From: CAZNVB01 sp964651495
GTDB lineage: Bacteria; Acidobacteriota; Aminicenantia; Aminicenantales; UBA8522
Direction: 5' to 3'
NCBI GenBank assembly: GCA_964651495.1
Contig: CAZYWP010000015.1
Location: 1-35,332 of the forward strand
DNA: 35,332 nt
Below the pieces are notes generated by a model. The model saw only the letters and a list, made by a program, of their open reading frames with translations. It was not told the origin of the DNA and did not search any database. Shown here in pieces: positions 16,201 to 24,509 of this stretch (positions within the stretch are counted from its first letter, which is position 1; each line of letters starts with the position of its first letter). The translations under genes were made by a program, and so were the position numbers.

Positions 16201-17469
16201 TTAAAGATGCCAGGGCGCCCGCATCGGCTCAGCGATGAGACGGTTCGCTTCCTCGTCGCCGAGGAAGCGCTGGGCGGCGGGATCAAAGCGGAGCCCTCTC
16301 CCCAGACGGACGGCGATCTTGGCCAGGTTGACGAGCGTCGAGGAACGGTGCCCGTTCGCCTCGTTCAGGGGGAACTTCCGGCGCCTGCGGACCGCTTCGG
16401 CGAAGTCCTCCGGCTGAGGTTCCGGATCCGGGAGCGAGGCAACTTTTTCCCGGAGATGGGGGATATCAGACTCGAAATTCGGGAACAGCTTCCCCTCGGG
16501 GCCCTCGATGAACGCCGCACCGGCGTCCCTGTTCTCGCCGTCAAGGATGATTTCGCAGCCGTCGGCGTAGCGGAGATTCACTCTTCGCCAGGACCCGCAG
16601 GCGTCGGGGTGCTGCTGCGGCCCGTCGGCTTCGATTTCGACCGGGCTGGTGTCGTCCTTGTCCAGGAGATACTGCACCGGGTCAAGGTAATGCATGCCCA
16701 TGTCGCCCAGTCCGCCGCCATCATAATCCCAGTAGCCGCGGAAGCTCTCGTGGACGCGGTGGGGATGGTAAGGCTTGTGAGGAGCCGGGCCGAGCCAGAA
16801 ATCATAGTCGAGCTCTGGCGGAACGGGCTGCGGCGGGAGATAGGTCTTTCCGCTCCAGTAGAACTTCCAGTCAAACCCCGTGACACCGCTGACAGTCACC
16901 TTCAGAGGCCAGCCGAAAAGACCGTCCCTGACGGCTTTCTTCACCGGCTTGACCGTCGTCCCCAGGCCGTAAAACGTGTCCTGGAAGCGGAACCAGGTGT
17001 TGATCCGGAAGATGCGACCGTGCTTCTGGACGGCATCGACCACCATGATCCCCTCGCCGATCGTCCGGGTCATCGGCTTCTCGCACCAGATGTCCTTTCC
17101 CGCCTCGGCGGCGGCGACGGACATGAGGGCGTGCCAGTGCGGCGGCGTGACGATGTGGACAATGTCGATCTCCGGCCGGTCAAGGACCTCGCGGAAATCT
17201 TTGTATCCTTTGACGCCCGAACCCGAGATCTCGAGCGCGGTGCTCAGGTGTCCGGCGTCAACGTCGCAGACGGCCAGCAGCCGCGAGCCGGGATACCTGA
17301 GGTGGCCCCTTCCCATGCCGCCGACGCCGATGACGGCCTTGGTCAGCTCGTCGCTGGGCGGGATGTAGCCCCGGCCGCCGAGGACGCGGCGGGGGACAAT
17401 GGCGAGGGAGGCCGAGGCAAGCGCCGCCCGCTTGATAAACTCGCGGCGGCTGATCGCTTTCAGTTTCAT
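16201..17469 (-). CDS. Tat-exported Gfo/Idh/MocA-family oxidoreductase
   Basis: This 422-residue NAD(P)-dependent sugar oxidoreductase begins with a Tat leader (SRREFIKRAALASASLAI). The nucleotide-binding GVGGMG is at 48-53, the family EKP motif at 130-132, and a C-terminal substrate domain includes LGDMGMHYLDPVQYL. Exported members of this family are thought to carry a tightly bound cofactor across the membrane and oxidise sugars in the periplasm. Several partner with DUF1080 proteins in 3-keto-glycoside metabolism, which matches the gene two positions downstream. The ATG at 17469 has no clear Shine-Dalgarno sequence. It is the first gene of an apparent three-gene operon. Confidence 0.87.
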   Translation of the reverse strand: MKLKAISRREFIKRAALASASLAIVPRRVLGGRGYIPPSDELTKAVIGVGGMGRGHLRYPGSRLLAVCDVDAGHLSTALEISGSGVKGYKDFREVLDRPEIDIVHIVTPPHWHALMSVAAAEAGKDIWCEKPMTRTIGEGIMVVDAVQKHGRIFRINTWFRFQDTFYGLGTTVKPVKKAVRDGLFGWPLKVTVSGVTGFDWKFYWSGKTYLPPQPVPPELDYDFWLGPAPHKPYHPHRVHESFRGYWDYDGGGLGDMGMHYLDPVQYLLDKDDTSPVEIEADGPQQHPDACGSWRRVNLRYADGCEIILDGENRDAGAAFIEGPEGKLFPNFESDIPHLREKVASLPDPEPQPEDFAEAVRRRRKFPLNEANGHRSSTLVNLAKIAVRLGRGLRFDPAAQRFLGDEEANRLIAEPMRAPWHL

Positions 17470-17571
17470 TGTTGAATGCTTTTTTATACTTCAAACGAGC
17501 CCATCGCCTCAAGCCCAATTTAATTGGGGGACGTTATGCCCGTTTCCCAATTTCGCCTAAGTCAAAAAAAT

Positions 17572-17633
17572 GGGGACGGTCCTATTTTTTGCTCTTTTAG
17601 GACCATAGTGACCAGAAAAATAGGACCGTCCCC
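17572..17633. repeat. GGGGACGGTCC palindromic (REP-like) element with neighbouring half-sites
   Basis: An 18-base perfect inverted repeat pairs 17572-17589 (GGGGACGGTCCTATTTTT) with 17616-17633, around a 26-base loop. Half-copies follow: CGTCCCCTATTTTT at about 17640-17653 and GGGGACGGTTATATTTT at about 17698-17714, ending beside the stop of the M16 gene. GGGGACGGTCC palindromes of this type are widespread extragenic elements, often mobilised by REP-associated (IS200-like) transposases. No transposase is in the window. The 245-base gap between the M16 and Gfo/Idh genes holds nothing else I can identify. Confidence 0.72.
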
Positions 17634-17714
17634 TATTTTCGTCCCCTATTTTTCTTGGAGGATAATTCACTCCTGAAGTCGATTCGGTGAAAGAATGGGG
17701 ACGGTTATATTTTC

Positions 17715-20576
17715 CTATTTACTCACTTTCTCGGGATAGAGCGTCACTCGCACGTAGTTGTTCGTGTTGAGATACGCGCGGGCGGCCTCCTGAATCACCT
17801 GGGGAGATAATGTCTGGAAAGACTTCTCGATGGCCAGAACCTCCCTCGGGTCTTCCTGGAGCTGATACTTAGCTGCAATCTGAGTCAGGAGCCAGCTGTT
17901 CTGTTTCATTCCTGTCTCGTATTCGCGGAAGAGACCTTCCCTGGCGTCGCTCACGTCCTTCTCAGAAGGCCCCTTGGTTTTGAGGTTCTCGATCTCCTGA
18001 AAAACCGCCTTGACCAGCTCGTCCACCCGTGCCGGGTCGCAGCCGAAACTGATCATCAGGGTGTATTCTTTATCGGGGATCTTGGAATAGGAGGGGCGGA
18101 CCATCACGCCGTAGGTGCCGCTCAGCTCTTCCCGGACAATCTCCCTCAGTTTCGAGTCGAGGATCAGGCCGAGCGCGCGTATGGCCGTGCGCTGGGCCTG
18201 GTCGTACTGGAAAGCCCCGCTGAAGACGACGGCCGTCTGGCTCTTCGGCTCCATTCCTTTGCGGACTTCTTTTTGGACCACGCCGGAGGGGGGATTGATC
18301 CCCACATTCCGCCAAGTCTCTTTTCGGTTGAGCGCAGGCAGTGAAGCGATATATCTTTCGACGAGAGGCTTCATGGCGGCGAGGTCAAGATTGCCGAGAA
18401 ATAGAAAGGTGAAGTCGCCGGCGTCGGCGAACCGGTCCTTGTAGAAGGCGCAGGATTTATCCAGGCTCATCTCGGCGATGATTTCGGCCGTCATCGGGCG
18501 GGTGCGATAATGGTTCTGGCCCAGGGTTGTCTGGAGCGTGTCCTGGAAGGCGACATCGGGGCTGGCGGCCCGGTTGGCCAGAACCGCCTTTATCTGCGTG
18601 GTCATGACGTTGAAGATCGTCGGATCGCACCTCGGCGCGGTGAAGGAGAGGTAGATGAGCTGGAAGAGCGTCTCCAGGTCCTTGGGCGAGGCGCTCCCCG
18701 CCAGGCCTTCCTCGATCTCGCTGATAAAAGGCCTGACCGAGGCGACTTTCCCCGACAGGGCTTTCTTCAAGTCGACGGCGTTGAAATCCCCCAATCCCCC
18801 GGCCGGAACTATCAGGCCCGCCGTGGCGGAGGCAATATAGTCCTCGTCTTTAGCCAGGGATGTGCCTCCCGGGCTGAAGGCCCGCAACAGAATCTCATCC
18901 GCCTTGAAATCGGTCGGCTTGAGGATGACTTTGATGCCGTTGGAGAGATCCCACTCGGTGATGTTCATTTCCTCAAGGGTTGAACTTTTAACGATTTTCC
19001 CGGGCTCGGGAACGGCTGGAAGAAGGGGCTTCTCGGCCGCAGTGTCTTTGTACGGAGTGATCTCCTTGGCGGACGTCTGGTTGAGGACTTCGAGGAGCCT
19101 CTTTTCGGTGGGCACAGTGAAGCCCTCTTTTTCCGGAGCGCTCACCAGGACAACCCGGTTTTTTGTCGTCATCCACTCCCGGCCGAGACGATTGACTTCT
19201 TCGAGAGTGATACCGGGGAAGAATTGCTGGACCAGCTTGAATTCGCCCTCGATGCCGGGAGTCGGCTCGCCTTGCAGGAAATGGCGCGTGTACTCCTCCA
19301 CGTAGGAGCTCGATTCCTGCTTCTCCTTTTCGGTGAGCAACCGCTCCATGGAGCGCTGAAGATCGAGCTTCTGCCGGTCGAGCTCCGACTGGGTAAACCC
19401 GAATCGGGTCACCCGTTCCGACTCTACGAACAGGGCTTCCAGGCCGCCCTCGATCCCTTCATCTTTGACCATCGCGCCGAGCGAATAGATATCCTTCGAG
19501 CGGATCAGCTGCCCCCGGCCCGAAAATGCCCTGATAAACGGGGCGTCGGGCTTCTGGGTGAGCTCGTAAAACCGCTGGTTGAGCATGGCATTGTAGAGCT
19601 GCTCGACCAGCCCCTGCCGGTAAGCCCCCGCCGTGCTCTGGTCGCGAAGCGGCAGCTTGTTGTAAACCGTAACGCTCGTGCCCGTGGCTTCCTTGTCCTG
19701 GGCGATGGCGAAGAGAGTTTCGGCGTGGTCGGGGACTTCGCAGAGAGCGCGGGGGCGCGGCTTGGGGGGAGGGACGAGGGAGCGGAATTGCTCACGGATG
19801 AGCTTTTCGACCGTCGGCGGGTCGAAATCCCCCACCGCGATGACGGCCATCAGGTCGGGACGGTACCAGTCCCGATAAAACCTTTTCAGCGTTTCGTGGT
19901 CGAAGTTTTCAATGGTCTTCATCTCGCCGATGGGGAGCCGCCGGGCGTAGCGGGATCCCTGGAAGAGAATGGGGAATTGCTGATCCTGCATCCTGGCATA
20001 AGCGCCGCGCCGCGAGCGCCATTCTTCGATAATGACGCCGCGTTCTTTGTCGATTTCCGCCGGGTCGAAGGAAAGGCCGTGGGCCCAGTCTTCGAGAATC
20101 TGGAAGGCCGTCTTCATGACCTCGGGATTTTCCGTCGGGATTTCCAGGATATAAACCGTTTCGTCGAAGCTGGTGAAGGCGTTGAGCTCCGGGCCGAACC
20201 GCATGCCAATGGACTCCATGAAGTGGACGAGCTCCTGCTTGGCGAAATGCTTGGTCCCATTGAAAGCCATATGTTCGACGAAGTGGGCCAGCCCGAGCTG
20301 GTCATCATCCTCCAGCACGGAGCCGGCGTTAACCACCAGGCGAAGGTCGGCGCGATTTTCTGGGCGCCGATTCTTGCGGATGAAGTAGCGCAGGCCGTTG
20401 TCGAGCTGTCCGTGGATGAGCGCTGGGTCGATGGCCAGCTTCTGGTCCAGCGCTATGGCGTCTTCTTGCTTGACCGGCGGAGTCTGCCCGACAGCGGGCA
20501 GGGAGAATATGAAGATGAGGGTGAGAAGAAGTAGCCCCCGGCCAAGAGTTTTCAATGATTCGGTCAAAGACGACAT
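17715..20576 (-). CDS. Exported M16 family zinc metallopeptidase (insulinase/PqqL-like)
   Basis: This 953-residue peptidase has two M16 halves. After a signal peptide (LLLLTLIFIFSLPAVGQ) the N-terminal half has the inverted zinc motif HFVEH at about 98-102, with the distal Glu in ERGVIIEEWR. The C-terminal half (about 490-953) lacks the zinc site and would close the chamber, as in pitrilysin/PqqL. It should degrade peptides in the periplasm. An upstream ATG at 20600 exists, but GGGAGG with suitable spacing supports the ATG at 20576 and yields a normal signal peptide. The gene is single and divergent from the nitroreductase gene. Confidence 0.9.
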   Translation of the reverse strand: MSSLTESLKTLGRGLLLLTLIFIFSLPAVGQTPPVKQEDAIALDQKLAIDPALIHGQLDNGLRYFIRKNRRPENRADLRLVVNAGSVLEDDDQLGLAHFVEHMAFNGTKHFAKQELVHFMESIGMRFGPELNAFTSFDETVYILEIPTENPEVMKTAFQILEDWAHGLSFDPAEIDKERGVIIEEWRSRRGAYARMQDQQFPILFQGSRYARRLPIGEMKTIENFDHETLKRFYRDWYRPDLMAVIAVGDFDPPTVEKLIREQFRSLVPPPKPRPRALCEVPDHAETLFAIAQDKEATGTSVTVYNKLPLRDQSTAGAYRQGLVEQLYNAMLNQRFYELTQKPDAPFIRAFSGRGQLIRSKDIYSLGAMVKDEGIEGGLEALFVESERVTRFGFTQSELDRQKLDLQRSMERLLTEKEKQESSSYVEEYTRHFLQGEPTPGIEGEFKLVQQFFPGITLEEVNRLGREWMTTKNRVVLVSAPEKEGFTVPTEKRLLEVLNQTSAKEITPYKDTAAEKPLLPAVPEPGKIVKSSTLEEMNITEWDLSNGIKVILKPTDFKADEILLRAFSPGGTSLAKDEDYIASATAGLIVPAGGLGDFNAVDLKKALSGKVASVRPFISEIEEGLAGSASPKDLETLFQLIYLSFTAPRCDPTIFNVMTTQIKAVLANRAASPDVAFQDTLQTTLGQNHYRTRPMTAEIIAEMSLDKSCAFYKDRFADAGDFTFLFLGNLDLAAMKPLVERYIASLPALNRKETWRNVGINPPSGVVQKEVRKGMEPKSQTAVVFSGAFQYDQAQRTAIRALGLILDSKLREIVREELSGTYGVMVRPSYSKIPDKEYTLMISFGCDPARVDELVKAVFQEIENLKTKGPSEKDVSDAREGLFREYETGMKQNSWLLTQIAAKYQLQEDPREVLAIEKSFQTLSPQVIQEAARAYLNTNNYVRVTLYPEKVSK

Positions 20577-20697
20577 TTCAGCACCTCCCTTCCAGATCAA
20601 TTCAATATTTCTTTATCGTCATTCATACCATAATCAATTTCCCCAGTCAATCCGGCGGTCGGGCCTCGGCTTTTGAATTCAGAGATTTTAGGATAGA

Positions 20698-20709
20698 ATT
20701 GTCGACAAT
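20698..20709. promoter_or_regulatory. Perfect 12-bp palindrome in a divergent promoter region
   Basis: ATTGTCGACAAT is a perfect palindrome in the 189-base gap between the divergent M16 and nitroreductase genes. A loose -10-like TAGAAT (20694-20699) overlaps it on the plus strand, with TTGAAT 15 bases upstream. It could be an operator for a dimeric repressor, but a 12-base palindrome may occur by chance and no regulator gene is adjacent. Confidence 0.25.
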
Positions 20710-20765
20710 GGAGAGCAGGGCCGGAACATTCACGGAAGAACACATCGAAAAGAAAGGAAAAGGCG

Positions 20766-21272
20766 ATGGAATTTCATGAAGTGATCGAGAAGCGATACAG
20801 CGTGCGGGCGTATAAAGCGACGCCCGTCGAGGCGGACAAACTCCGGAAGGTGCTGGGGGCGGCCATCCTGGCTCCCACGGCGGCCAACCGGCAGCCCTTT
20901 CGGCTGATCGTGATCGAGACAAAGGGAAGGGAAGCCGATCTCAGGCGGATTTATCCCCGCGACTGGTTCACGCAGGCGCCGCTCGTGATCTGCGCCTGCG
21001 CCGTGCCGGCGGAGGGCTGGACGCGAAAGGACGGCAAGAACTACGCTGAAGTGGACGCGACGATCGCTTTCGACCATCTCATCCTGGCCGCTCATGACAT
21101 CGGGTTGGGGACCTGCTGGATCGCCGCCTTCGACCCGGCGGCGGCCCGCGAAGTATTGCGTCTTCCCGCGGACCTGGAGCCGATGGCGTTCACGCCCCTC
21201 GGCTATCCGGCCGACGCCTGGAAGCCGAAAAAGCGCCGGCCCGCCTCCGACCTGGTCCAATATTTCGAATAG
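20766..21272 (+). CDS. Nitroreductase-family FMN-dependent oxidoreductase
   Basis: This 168-residue cytoplasmic flavoprotein of the nitroreductase fold opens with the FMN phosphate-binding signature RYSVRAYK at about 10-17. LAPTAANRQPFRLIVIE follows at about 35-51, then the cofactor-contact segment LAAHDIGLGTCWIAAF and the closing LGYPADAWKPKKRR. It is shorter than classic NfsB-type enzymes and resembles the compact nitroreductases common in anaerobes. These reduce quinones, nitro compounds or flavins with NAD(P)H; the natural substrate is not predictable. The ATG at 20766 has AAAGG just upstream. It is divergent from the M16 gene and followed by a repeat element. Confidence 0.88.
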   Translation: MEFHEVIEKRYSVRAYKATPVEADKLRKVLGAAILAPTAANRQPFRLIVIETKGREADLRRIYPRDWFTQAPLVICACAVPAEGWTRKDGKNYAEVDATIAFDHLILAAHDIGLGTCWIAAFDPAAAREVLRLPADLEPMAFTPLGYPADAWKPKKRRPASDLVQYFE

Positions 21273-21327
21273 CTGACTGCAAGCAATCAGCCTGGGCCAA
21301 TACAAACGTACTCAGTGTTTTTAGATT

Positions 21328-21419
21328 GTCATTGCGAGCGACCGCAGGGAGCGTGGCAATCCCCTTTCTTTTCAATGCATTATGAGATTGCTTCGGTCGC
21401 TTCACTCCCTCGCAATGAC
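21328..21419. repeat. Dispersed 92-bp palindromic repeat, copy 1
   Basis: The element starts GTCATTGCGAG and ends with the reverse complement CTCGCAATGAC. Internal complementary blocks are present (GCGACCG near the left, CGGTCGC near the right). It is 92 bases long and differs from the copy at 27667-27758 at six positions, all transitions. The GTCATTGCGAGCG...GCAATGAC family is a common non-coding extragenic palindrome in many genomes. It occupies most of the 251-base gap between the nitroreductase and ARPP-1 genes. Confidence 0.85.
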
Positions 21420-21523
21420 ATTGCGACTAGCCTCTGGCGGGAGAGGATGGAGGTGAGGGGGAATTTGCTTGATGAAAAGCGATATTGTTTAATGATATAA
21501 TGCCTTAGGACAGGGGAAACAAC

Positions 21524-22504
21524 ATGGACCCGATCATAAAAAATTATCTTTCCAATCTCCGGCTCGAGGAGCCGCAGCAGTTCAAGAACATGGCGGCCTT
21601 TCCGATCTTCACGCCGCTAGACGGCGGTCCCGAGTATTTGACCTTGAAGGAAGCTCTAGAGAGGGCGTTGCTCCTGGTGACCGAAGTGAGCTCGGGTGGT
21701 TCGGTCCCCGAACTCAAGGTGACAAACAAAGGCGATACCGGCGTCCTGCTCCTCGACGGCGAGGAGGTGGCTGGGGCCAAGCAGAACAGGGTGCTCAACA
21801 CGACGATCCTGGTCAAGGAGAAATCGGAGACGGTCATCCCCGTGAGTTGCACGGAACAGGGGAGATGGTCCTCTGTTTCGAGCTCGTTTCGTGATTCCGA
21901 CACGGTGATGTCCCCCAAGCTGAGAGTGGAAAAAGCCCGCACCGTGGCCGCCTCGCTCCAGAGCACAGGGGAATACCGCTCCGACCAGGGGACGGTGTGG
22001 CGGGAAATCGACAAGATGGCGTCCAAGGCCGATACCGTGTCCCGGACCGGGGCGATGCGGGACGTCTATCAGGCGAAGATGAACGAGCTCGACGATTACC
22101 TCAAGGCGTTCACCTATGTTTCCACACAGAAGGGGCTTCTGGTGCTCATCGGGGGAGAAGTCCTAGGTTTCGATTTCCTGTCGAAAGAGAAGGCCTTCGA
22201 AGTTTTGTTTCCCAAACTCATCAAGAGTTATGCTATGGAAGCCTTGCTGGAAACGAAAGGCAACGGCTCCCAACCGGAGAAATCCAAGGCCGAGGCGTTC
22301 CTCCGGGAAGCCGCCGAGTGCGCCGAGAAGAAATACGAATCGGTCGGCAGGGGCTGGGATTTTAGATACGAAGGCAAGGCGGTCGTCGGGTCGGCGCTCG
22401 CCGTCGATGACAGAGTCATTCACATGGCCTTTTTCCGGGTGTCGGAGAGCGACAGGACCGGCGAGATGGCCAGCACGCGGCAGCGCCGCCGCTTCCGGCT
22501 CTAA
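21524..22504 (+). CDS. ARPP-1 family (DUF6569-like) protein
   Basis: This 326-residue cytoplasmic protein has no signal peptide. It resembles the ARPP-1 domain family (ARG and rhodanese-phosphatase-superfamily-associated). Its N-terminal half has PIFTPLDGGPEYLTLKEAL, and the characteristic segment LLLDGEEVAGAKQNRVLN lies at about residues 76-93. The VIPVSCTEQGRW stretch follows at about 106-117. The biochemical role of the family is unknown, although association with ADP-ribose-linked systems has been proposed. The ATG at 21524 follows AGGGG with suitable spacing. It lies between a repeat and the metabolic cassette, with a 94-base gap, and is probably not part of the cassette. Confidence 0.72.
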   Translation: MDPIIKNYLSNLRLEEPQQFKNMAAFPIFTPLDGGPEYLTLKEALERALLLVTEVSSGGSVPELKVTNKGDTGVLLLDGEEVAGAKQNRVLNTTILVKEKSETVIPVSCTEQGRWSSVSSSFRDSDTVMSPKLRVEKARTVAASLQSTGEYRSDQGTVWREIDKMASKADTVSRTGAMRDVYQAKMNELDDYLKAFTYVSTQKGLLVLIGGEVLGFDFLSKEKAFEVLFPKLIKSYAMEALLETKGNGSQPEKSKAEAFLREAAECAEKKYESVGRGWDFRYEGKAVVGSALAVDDRVIHMAFFRVSESDRTGEMASTRQRRRFRL

Positions 22505-22598
22505 CCCTCTCCGCAACTCCAGCCCAGAGACTCACCGTGCTCTTGGTTTCCTATTTAAATTGAGTATTGTGTCCCCATAATTATATAATTCAGGCGGA

Positions 22599-23498
22599 AT
22601 GGGACTTTCTAAGTTCTGCCTGGGCGCCGCGCAGCTCGGCATGGACTACGGCATCAATAATTATACCGGGAAGCCGAGCTTCGAAGAGAGTCTGGCGATT
22701 GTGCGATTTGCCCTGGAGAACGGAATCACCACCTTCGATACGGCGCCGGGCTATGGAGACAGCGAAAAGATCCTGGGGCAGTGCCTCCAGGAAATCGGAG
22801 GGCGGGCAGACCTGATCTCCAAGCTGCCGAGCCTCGATTGGAAACTCGGTCCGGAGGAGATCGTTTCCCTGGTCAGGAAGACTCTGGAGGCGACCCTGGA
22901 AAACCTGCAGGTCGTCCGGCTTCCCATCTATCTCTTCCACCGCTACGAAGACATGTACCATCGGGAACGGCTGGCCCTGAAGGAACTCCTGGCCTTGAAG
23001 AGTTCCGGGCTGGTCGAGAGAATCGGAGCTTCCGTCTACACAGCCGGAGAAGCGGAGGCCTGCCTGAGGAATCCCGCCTGTGAGGTCATCCAGGTGCCGT
23101 TTAACCTGGCCGACAAGAGGCTCCTGGAGATTGACTTCTTCCGTGGGGCGAAGGAAAGAGCAAAGACCGTACTGGTGCGCAGCGTCTTTCTCCAGGGACT
23201 TTTCTTTAAGCGCGACCTTCCCGGCGAGCTCCAGGATTTCGAGCCCTTTCGGCAGCAGGCCAGAACCCTGGCTGAGAACGAGGGCCTGGAACTGGCGGAG
23301 ATGGCCTTCCGCTATGCCCTCAGCTTCGATGATATCGATTCCGTCATCATCGGCGTCGAGACGATCCGCCAACTGCGCCGGAACCTCGATATCTTCCGGA
23401 AGGGGGCATTGCCGACCTCGGTGTTGGATAAAATCAACGGCCTGGGCACTGCCCCCGAGTACATCGTCGACCCCCGGCAATGGCCGAAATCGAGTTGA
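22599..23498 (+). CDS. Aldo/keto reductase
   Basis: This 299-residue (beta/alpha)8 oxidoreductase of the aldo/keto reductase family has its catalytic residues in recognisable contexts: Asp and Tyr in FDTAPGYGDSE (about 46-56), Lys in LISKLPS and His in YLFHRYED. The opening FCLGAAQLGMDYGINN belongs to the subgroup often found beside Gfo/Idh proteins and aminotransferases in sugar gene clusters. It would interconvert a sugar carbonyl and alcohol using NAD(P)H. The ATG at 22599 has only a loose AGGCGGA nearby. It heads the plus-strand cassette; the next gene starts 14 bases after its stop. Confidence 0.86.
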   Translation: MGLSKFCLGAAQLGMDYGINNYTGKPSFEESLAIVRFALENGITTFDTAPGYGDSEKILGQCLQEIGGRADLISKLPSLDWKLGPEEIVSLVRKTLEATLENLQVVRLPIYLFHRYEDMYHRERLALKELLALKSSGLVERIGASVYTAGEAEACLRNPACEVIQVPFNLADKRLLEIDFFRGAKERAKTVLVRSVFLQGLFFKRDLPGELQDFEPFRQQARTLAENEGLELAEMAFRYALSFDDIDSVIIGVETIRQLRRNLDIFRKGALPTSVLDKINGLGTAPEYIVDPRQWPKSS

Positions 23499-23512
23499 AA
23501 GGATAATCAAGC

Positions 23513-24469
23513 GTGAGTGCTCTGCCGATCCAAAAGCCTGAAATCTGCCTGGCCATGCTGGGGATGGTCGAAGGAAACGGCCACCCCTATTCCTGGAGCG
23601 CCATCTTCAACGGTTATGACCGGGATGAGATGGCGAAATGCCCTTTTCCTGTGATCCCGGTTTACCTCACTAAGCAGCCGGCCGGGACGTTCGGCATTCC
23701 CGGCGTCAGGGTGACGCACATTTGGACCGACAACGCGGTCGACGCCGAACTTGTGGCCAAGGCCGCCCTCATACCGAACATCCTGGCTCGTCCGGAGGAG
23801 GCGATCGGCCGCGTCGATGCGGCCATCATCCCGACGGACAAAGGGCACGAGCACGTCGAGCGCGCCCGGCCGTTCATCGAGGCCGGACTTCCCGTGTTCA
23901 TCGATAAGCCGCTGGTGGACAATGTGGAGGACCTGAGGATGTTTATCAACTGGGCGGGTGAGGGCAGGCCGCTGATGTCTTCGAGCTGCATGCGCTACGC
24001 TAAAGAGTTTTTACCCTACCGCGAATCCACCCGTGAACTTGGACACCTCCGCCTGGCGACGATCACCACGCCCAAGTCCTGGGAGCGCTATGGTATCCAT
24101 GCCCTCGAAGGAGTGTATCCGATCCTCGGGCCCGGGTTCATCTCGGCCCGGAACTCGGGGAGTGAAGAGCGCAACATCGTCCATTTCAAGCACCAAAGCG
24201 GAGCGGATGTCCTCGCCGCCGCGGTCAACGACCTTTACGGGGCGTTAGGGGTACTCGCTCTCTATGGCACCGCCGGGCATGTCGAGGTCGCCTTCGCCGA
24301 CACGTTCTATGCGTTTAGAAGGCAGCTCGAAGCCTTCATCCAATATCTGCGGAGCGGGATCCTGCCGTTCCCGTTCTCCGAAACCGTTGAGCTGATGAAA
24401 ATGGTCATCGCCGGCAGCAGAAGCCGGGAGGAGCGGGGAAGGGAAGTCTTCCTTGAAGAAATTATCTAG
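23513..24469 (+). CDS. Gfo/Idh/MocA-family oxidoreductase, atypical nucleotide motif
   Basis: This 318-residue protein has Gfo/Idh/MocA organisation but an unusual N-terminus. In place of a clean GxGxxG it has AMLGMVEGNGHPYSW. The family EKP motif is DKP in GLPVFIDKPL at about 127-136, preceded by DAAIIPTDKGHEHVERARPF. Similar proteins occur in sugar clusters of Planctomycetes and Acidobacteriota and probably oxidise or reduce a polyol, inositol or sugar acid. Unlike the copy at 16201-17469 it lacks a Tat leader and is cytoplasmic. The start is GTG at 23513 with AAAGGA nine bases upstream. It is tightly packed after the aldo/keto reductase gene. Confidence 0.8.
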   Translation: MSALPIQKPEICLAMLGMVEGNGHPYSWSAIFNGYDRDEMAKCPFPVIPVYLTKQPAGTFGIPGVRVTHIWTDNAVDAELVAKAALIPNILARPEEAIGRVDAAIIPTDKGHEHVERARPFIEAGLPVFIDKPLVDNVEDLRMFINWAGEGRPLMSSSCMRYAKEFLPYRESTRELGHLRLATITTPKSWERYGIHALEGVYPILGPGFISARNSGSEERNIVHFKHQSGADVLAAAVNDLYGALGVLALYGTAGHVEVAFADTFYAFRRQLEAFIQYLRSGILPFPFSETVELMKMVIAGSRSREERGREVFLEEII

Positions 24470-24509
24470 CCAAATTTATGATCAGGTCAGGGCAGACAGG
24501 GAGTGAGGC

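Noticed and set aside
16162..17475. Long open frame (437 codons) on the plus strand opposite the Gfo/Idh/MocA gene
   Set aside because: Its translation has no recognisable domain and mirrors the opposite strand of a clear Tat-Gfo/Idh gene. Such shadows are expected in GC-rich coding DNA.
19224..20534. Long open frame (436 codons) on the plus strand opposite the M16 peptidase gene
   Set aside because: There are no conserved motifs. The minus-strand frame has HFVEH, a signal peptide and a ribosome site.
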